From Auanema rhodensis (taxonomy: Eukaryota; Nematoda; Chromadorea; Rhabditida; Rhabditidae), in contig OZ059894.1 in the NCBI GenBank assembly GCA_964057225.1, positions 18,444,476 through 18,508,475 on the forward strand: DNA of 64,000 nt. Reading direction: 5' to 3'. The number at the start of each line of letters is the position of its first letter. The first letter of the stretch is position 1. Shown here piece after piece: positions 60,401-64,000 of the stretch. A model generated the notes under the pieces. That model had not been told where the DNA came from. It ran no database searches and saw nothing but the letters and a program-made list of their open reading frames with translations. The translations under genes and the position numbers were made by a program.

Positions 60401-63400
60401 TTATATCAGTTGATATCTCGGTGCATTTTTAAGCTAGCGCAAATCTGATAACACAGATCGACGCAGCTTAAAAATCCGCATCGAATGCACTATACTACAT
60501 TGAGAAACGCTTAATACAAAAATTAGTTATGATCGTTTGAAAAATGATGCATTAGTGTATGTTGAGTTTCCATGTACACTCAACATTGCTTCCAAAAACA
60601 TTTTGACAAAAATTTTTTCGAAAAATTTCAAAATAATTTAGCAAAAAGTAGATGTTTTTAGATTCCTTTTTTCAAGGCAAAGACGATGGACAATGTTATT
60701 CAACGAAAAAATTAATTCTTCAGGGTGAAAATCGAGGATATAAGTGTGAACTTATATCAGTTGATATCTCGGTGCATTTTTAAGCTAGCACAAATCTGAT
60801 AACACAGATCGACGCAGCTTAAAAATACGCATCGAATGCACTATACTACATTGAGAAACGCTTAATACAAAAATTAGTTATGATCGTTTGAAAAATGATG
60901 CATTAGTGTATGTTGAGTTTCCATGTACACTCAACATTGCTTCCAAAAACATTTTGACAAAAATTTTTTCGAAAAATTTCAAAATAATTTAGCAAAAAGT
61001 AGATGTTTTTAGATTCCTTTTTTCAAGGCAAAGACGATGGACAATGTTATTCAACGAAAAAAATAATTCTTCAGGGTGAAAATCGAGGATATAAGTGTGA
61101 ACTTATATCAGTTGATATCTCGGTGCATTTTTAAGCTAGCGCAAATCTGATAACACAGATCGACGCAGCTTAAAAATCCGCATCGAATGCACTATACTAC
61201 ATTGAGAAACGCTTAAAACAAAAATTAGTTATGATCGTTTGAAAAATGATGCATTAGTGTATGTTGAGTTTCCATGTACACTCAACATTGCTTCCAAAAA
61301 CATTTTGACAAAAATTTTTTCGAAAAATTTCAAAATAATTTAGCAAAAAGTAGATGTTTTTAGATTCCTTTTTTCAAGGCAAAGACGATGGACAATGTTA
61401 TTCAACGAAAAATTTAATTCTTCAGGGTGAAAATCGAGGATATAAGTGTGAAGTTATATCAGTTGATATCTCGGTGCATTTTTAAGCTAGCGCAAATCTG
61501 TTAACACAGATCAACGCAGCTTAAAAATCCGCATCGAATGCACTATACTACATTGAGAAACGCTTAATACAAAAATTAGTTATGATCGTTTGAAAAATGA
61601 TGCATTAGTGTATGTTGAGTTTCCATGTACACTCAACATTGCTTCCAAAAACATTTTGACAAAAATTTTTTCGAAAAATTTCAAAATAATTTAGCAAAAA
61701 GTAGATGTTTTTAGATTCCTTTTTTCAAGGCAAAGACGATGGACAATGTTATTCAACGAAAAAAATAATTCTTCAGGGTGAAAATCGAGGATATAAGTGT
61801 GAACTTATATCAGTTGATATCTCGGTGCATTTTTAAGCTAGCGCAAATCTGATAACACAGATCGACGCAGCTTAAAAATCCGCATCGAATGCACTATACT
61901 ACATTGAGAAACGCTTAAAACAAAAATTAGTTATGATCGTTTGAAAAATGATGCATTAGTGTATGTTGAGTTTCCATGTACACTCAACATTGCTTCCAAA
62001 AACATTTTGACAAAAATTTTTTCGAAAAATTTCAAAATAATTTAGCAAAAAGTAGATGTTTTTAGATTCCTTTTTTCAAGGCAAAGACGATGGACAATGT
62101 TATTCAACGAAAAATTTAATTCTTCAGGGTGAAAATCGAGGATATAAGTGTGAAGTTATATCAGTTGATATCTCGGTGCATTTTTAAGCTAGCGCAAATC
62201 TGTTAACACAGATCAACGCAGCTTAAAAATCCGCATCGAATGCACTATACTACATTGAGAAACGCTTAATACAAAAATTAGTTATGATCGTTTGAAAAAT
62301 GATGCATTAGTGTATGTTGAGTTTCCATGTACACTCAACATTGCTTCCAAAAACATTTTGACAAAAATTTTTTCGAAAAATTTCAAAATAATTTAGCAAA
62401 AAGTAGATGTTTTTAGATTCCTTTTTTCAAGGCAAAGACGATGGACAATGTTATTCAACGAAAAATTTAATTCTTCAGGGTGAAAATCGAGGATATAAGT
62501 GTGAAGTTATATCAGTTGATATCTCGGTGCATTTTTAAGCTAGCGCAAATCTGTTAACACAGATCAACGCAGCTTAAAAATCCGCATCGAATGCACTATA
62601 CTACATTGAGAAACGCTTAATACAAAAATTAGTTATGATCGTTTGAAAAATGATGCATTAGTGTATGTTGAGTTTCCATGTACACTCAACATTGCTTCCA
62701 AAAACATTTTGACAAAAATTTTTTCGAAAAATTTCAAAATAATTTAGCAAAAAGTAGATGTTTTTAGATTCCTTTTTTCAAGGCAAAGACGATGGACAAT
62801 GTTATTCAACGAAAAAATTAATTCTTCAGGGTGAAAATCGAGGATATAAGTGTGAACTTATATCAGTTGATATCTCGGTGCATTTTTAAGCTAGCGCAAA
62901 TCTGTTAACACAGATCAACGCAGCTTAAAAATCCGCATCGAATGCACTATACTACATTGAGAAACGCTTAATACAAAAATTAGTTATGATCGTTTGAAAA
63001 ATGATGCATTAGTGTATGTTGAGTTTCCATGTACACTCAACATTGCTTCCAAAAACATTTTGACAAAAATTTTTTCGAAAAATTTCAAAATAATTTAGCA
63101 AAAAGTAGATGTTTTTAGATTCCTTTTTTCAAGGCAAAGACGATGGACAATGTTATTCAACGAAAAATTTAATTCTTCAGGGTGAAAATCGAGGATATAA
63201 GTGTGAACTTATATCAGTTGATATCTCGGTGCATTTTTAAGCTAGCGCAAATCTGATAACAGAGATCGACGCAGCTTAAAAATCCGCATCGAATGCACTA
63301 TACTTCATTGAGAAACGCTTAATACAAAAATTAGTTATGATCGTTTGAAAAATGATGCATTAGTGTATGTTGAGTTTCCATGTACACTCAACATTGCTTC

Positions 63401-64000
63401 CAAAAACATTTTGACAAAAATTTTTTCGAAAAATTTCAAAATAATTTAGCAAAAAGTAGATGTTTTTAGATTCCTTTTTTCAAGGCAAAGACGATGGACA
63501 ATGTTATTCAACGAAAAAATTAATTCTTCAGGGTGAAAATCGAGGATATAAGTGTGAACTTATATCAGTTGATATCTCGGTGCATTTTTAAGCTAGCGCA
63601 AATCTGTTAACACAGATCAACGCAGCTTAAAAATCCGCATCGAATGCACTATACTACATTGAGAGACGCTTAAAACAAAAATTAGTTATGATCGTTTGAA
63701 AAATGATGCATTAGTGTATGTTGAGTTTCCATGTACACTCAACATTGCTTCCAAAAACATTTTGACAAAAATTTTTTCGAAAAATTTCAAAATAATTTAG
63801 CAAAAAGTAGATGTTTTTAGATTCCATTTTTCAAGGCAAAGACGATGGACAATGTTATTCAACGAAAAAAATAATTCTTCAGGGTGAAAATCGAGGATAT
63901 AAGTGTGAACTTATATCAGTTGATATCTCGGTGCATTTTTAAGCTAGCGCAAATCTGATAACACAGATCGACGCAGCTTAAAAATCCGCATCGAATACAC
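54440..64000 (+). repeat. 351-bp satellite DNA array, right block
   Basis: Continuation of the left array in the same orientation and phase, about 27 monomers, running off the window end. Local variants include TTAATAAAAAAATT in place of TTAATACAAAAATT (about 57003, 57354, 58056), GCTAGCACAAATC (about 56223, 56931, 60083, 60785) and GTGAAGTTATATC (about 61449, 62152, 62503). The last variant breaks one arm of dyad iii. The GTTAAC/CAACG variant class is common here. No gene is present. Confidence 0.98.

Overview
This is a eukaryotic window, most likely from an insect. It is a long satellite DNA array interrupted by one apparently intact Maverick/Polinton, a large virus-like DNA transposon. The very short introns (about 39-60 bp, one of 581 bp), AATAAA signals and AT-rich composition fit an insect such as a fly or beetle. 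The sequence alone does not fix the species.

Bases 1-38776 and 54440-64000 are one head-to-tail tandem array of a 351-bp monomer, roughly 110 copies on the left and 27 on the right. The copies differ at only a few diagnostic sites. Each monomer carries three perfect dyad symmetries. Monomer variants form higher-order blocks: an alternating dimer near the left end, a duplicated five-monomer block at about 19-22 kb, and a six-monomer unit of about 2106 bp repeated at about 27.6-32.3 kb.

Bases 38777-54439 (15,663 bp) are the Polinton. It is flanked by a perfect 6-bp target-site duplication (CAGTTG) and has inverted terminal repeats of about 0.93-1.0 kb. Inside the repeats lie two tandem-repeat modules: 28-31 bp units carrying CAGCTG, and 56-bp units carrying the dyad TATCGAA-N6-TTCGATA.

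The coding core, left to right, is: a 14-exon protein-primed family B DNA polymerase (+); the major capsid protein and a small pVI-like protein (-); an adenain-like cysteine protease, a 56-residue single-pass membrane protein and a two-C2H2-finger protein (+); the penton/minor capsid protein (-); an FtsK/HerA-type packaging ATPase, two proteins of unknown function and a chromodomain integrase (+); and a five-exon Cys-rich gene of unknown function (-).

The genes form a coherent virus-like programme. Polymerase and integrase would serve replication and insertion. Capsid, penton, protease and ATPase would serve particle assembly. No stop or frameshift was found in any core gene once splicing is allowed for. 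Together with the perfect TSD and near-matching termini, this suggests a fairly recent insertion into an already established satellite array.

The most notable points are the intact element nested in a satellite, the operon-like packing of four genes (12-nt gap, ATGA overlap, 44-nt overlap), a zero-gap TAA-ATG junction before the capsid gene, stop codons embedded in poly(A) signals of convergent genes, a protease lacking the usual acidic catalytic residue, and three short or spliced accessory genes easily missed by ORF calling.
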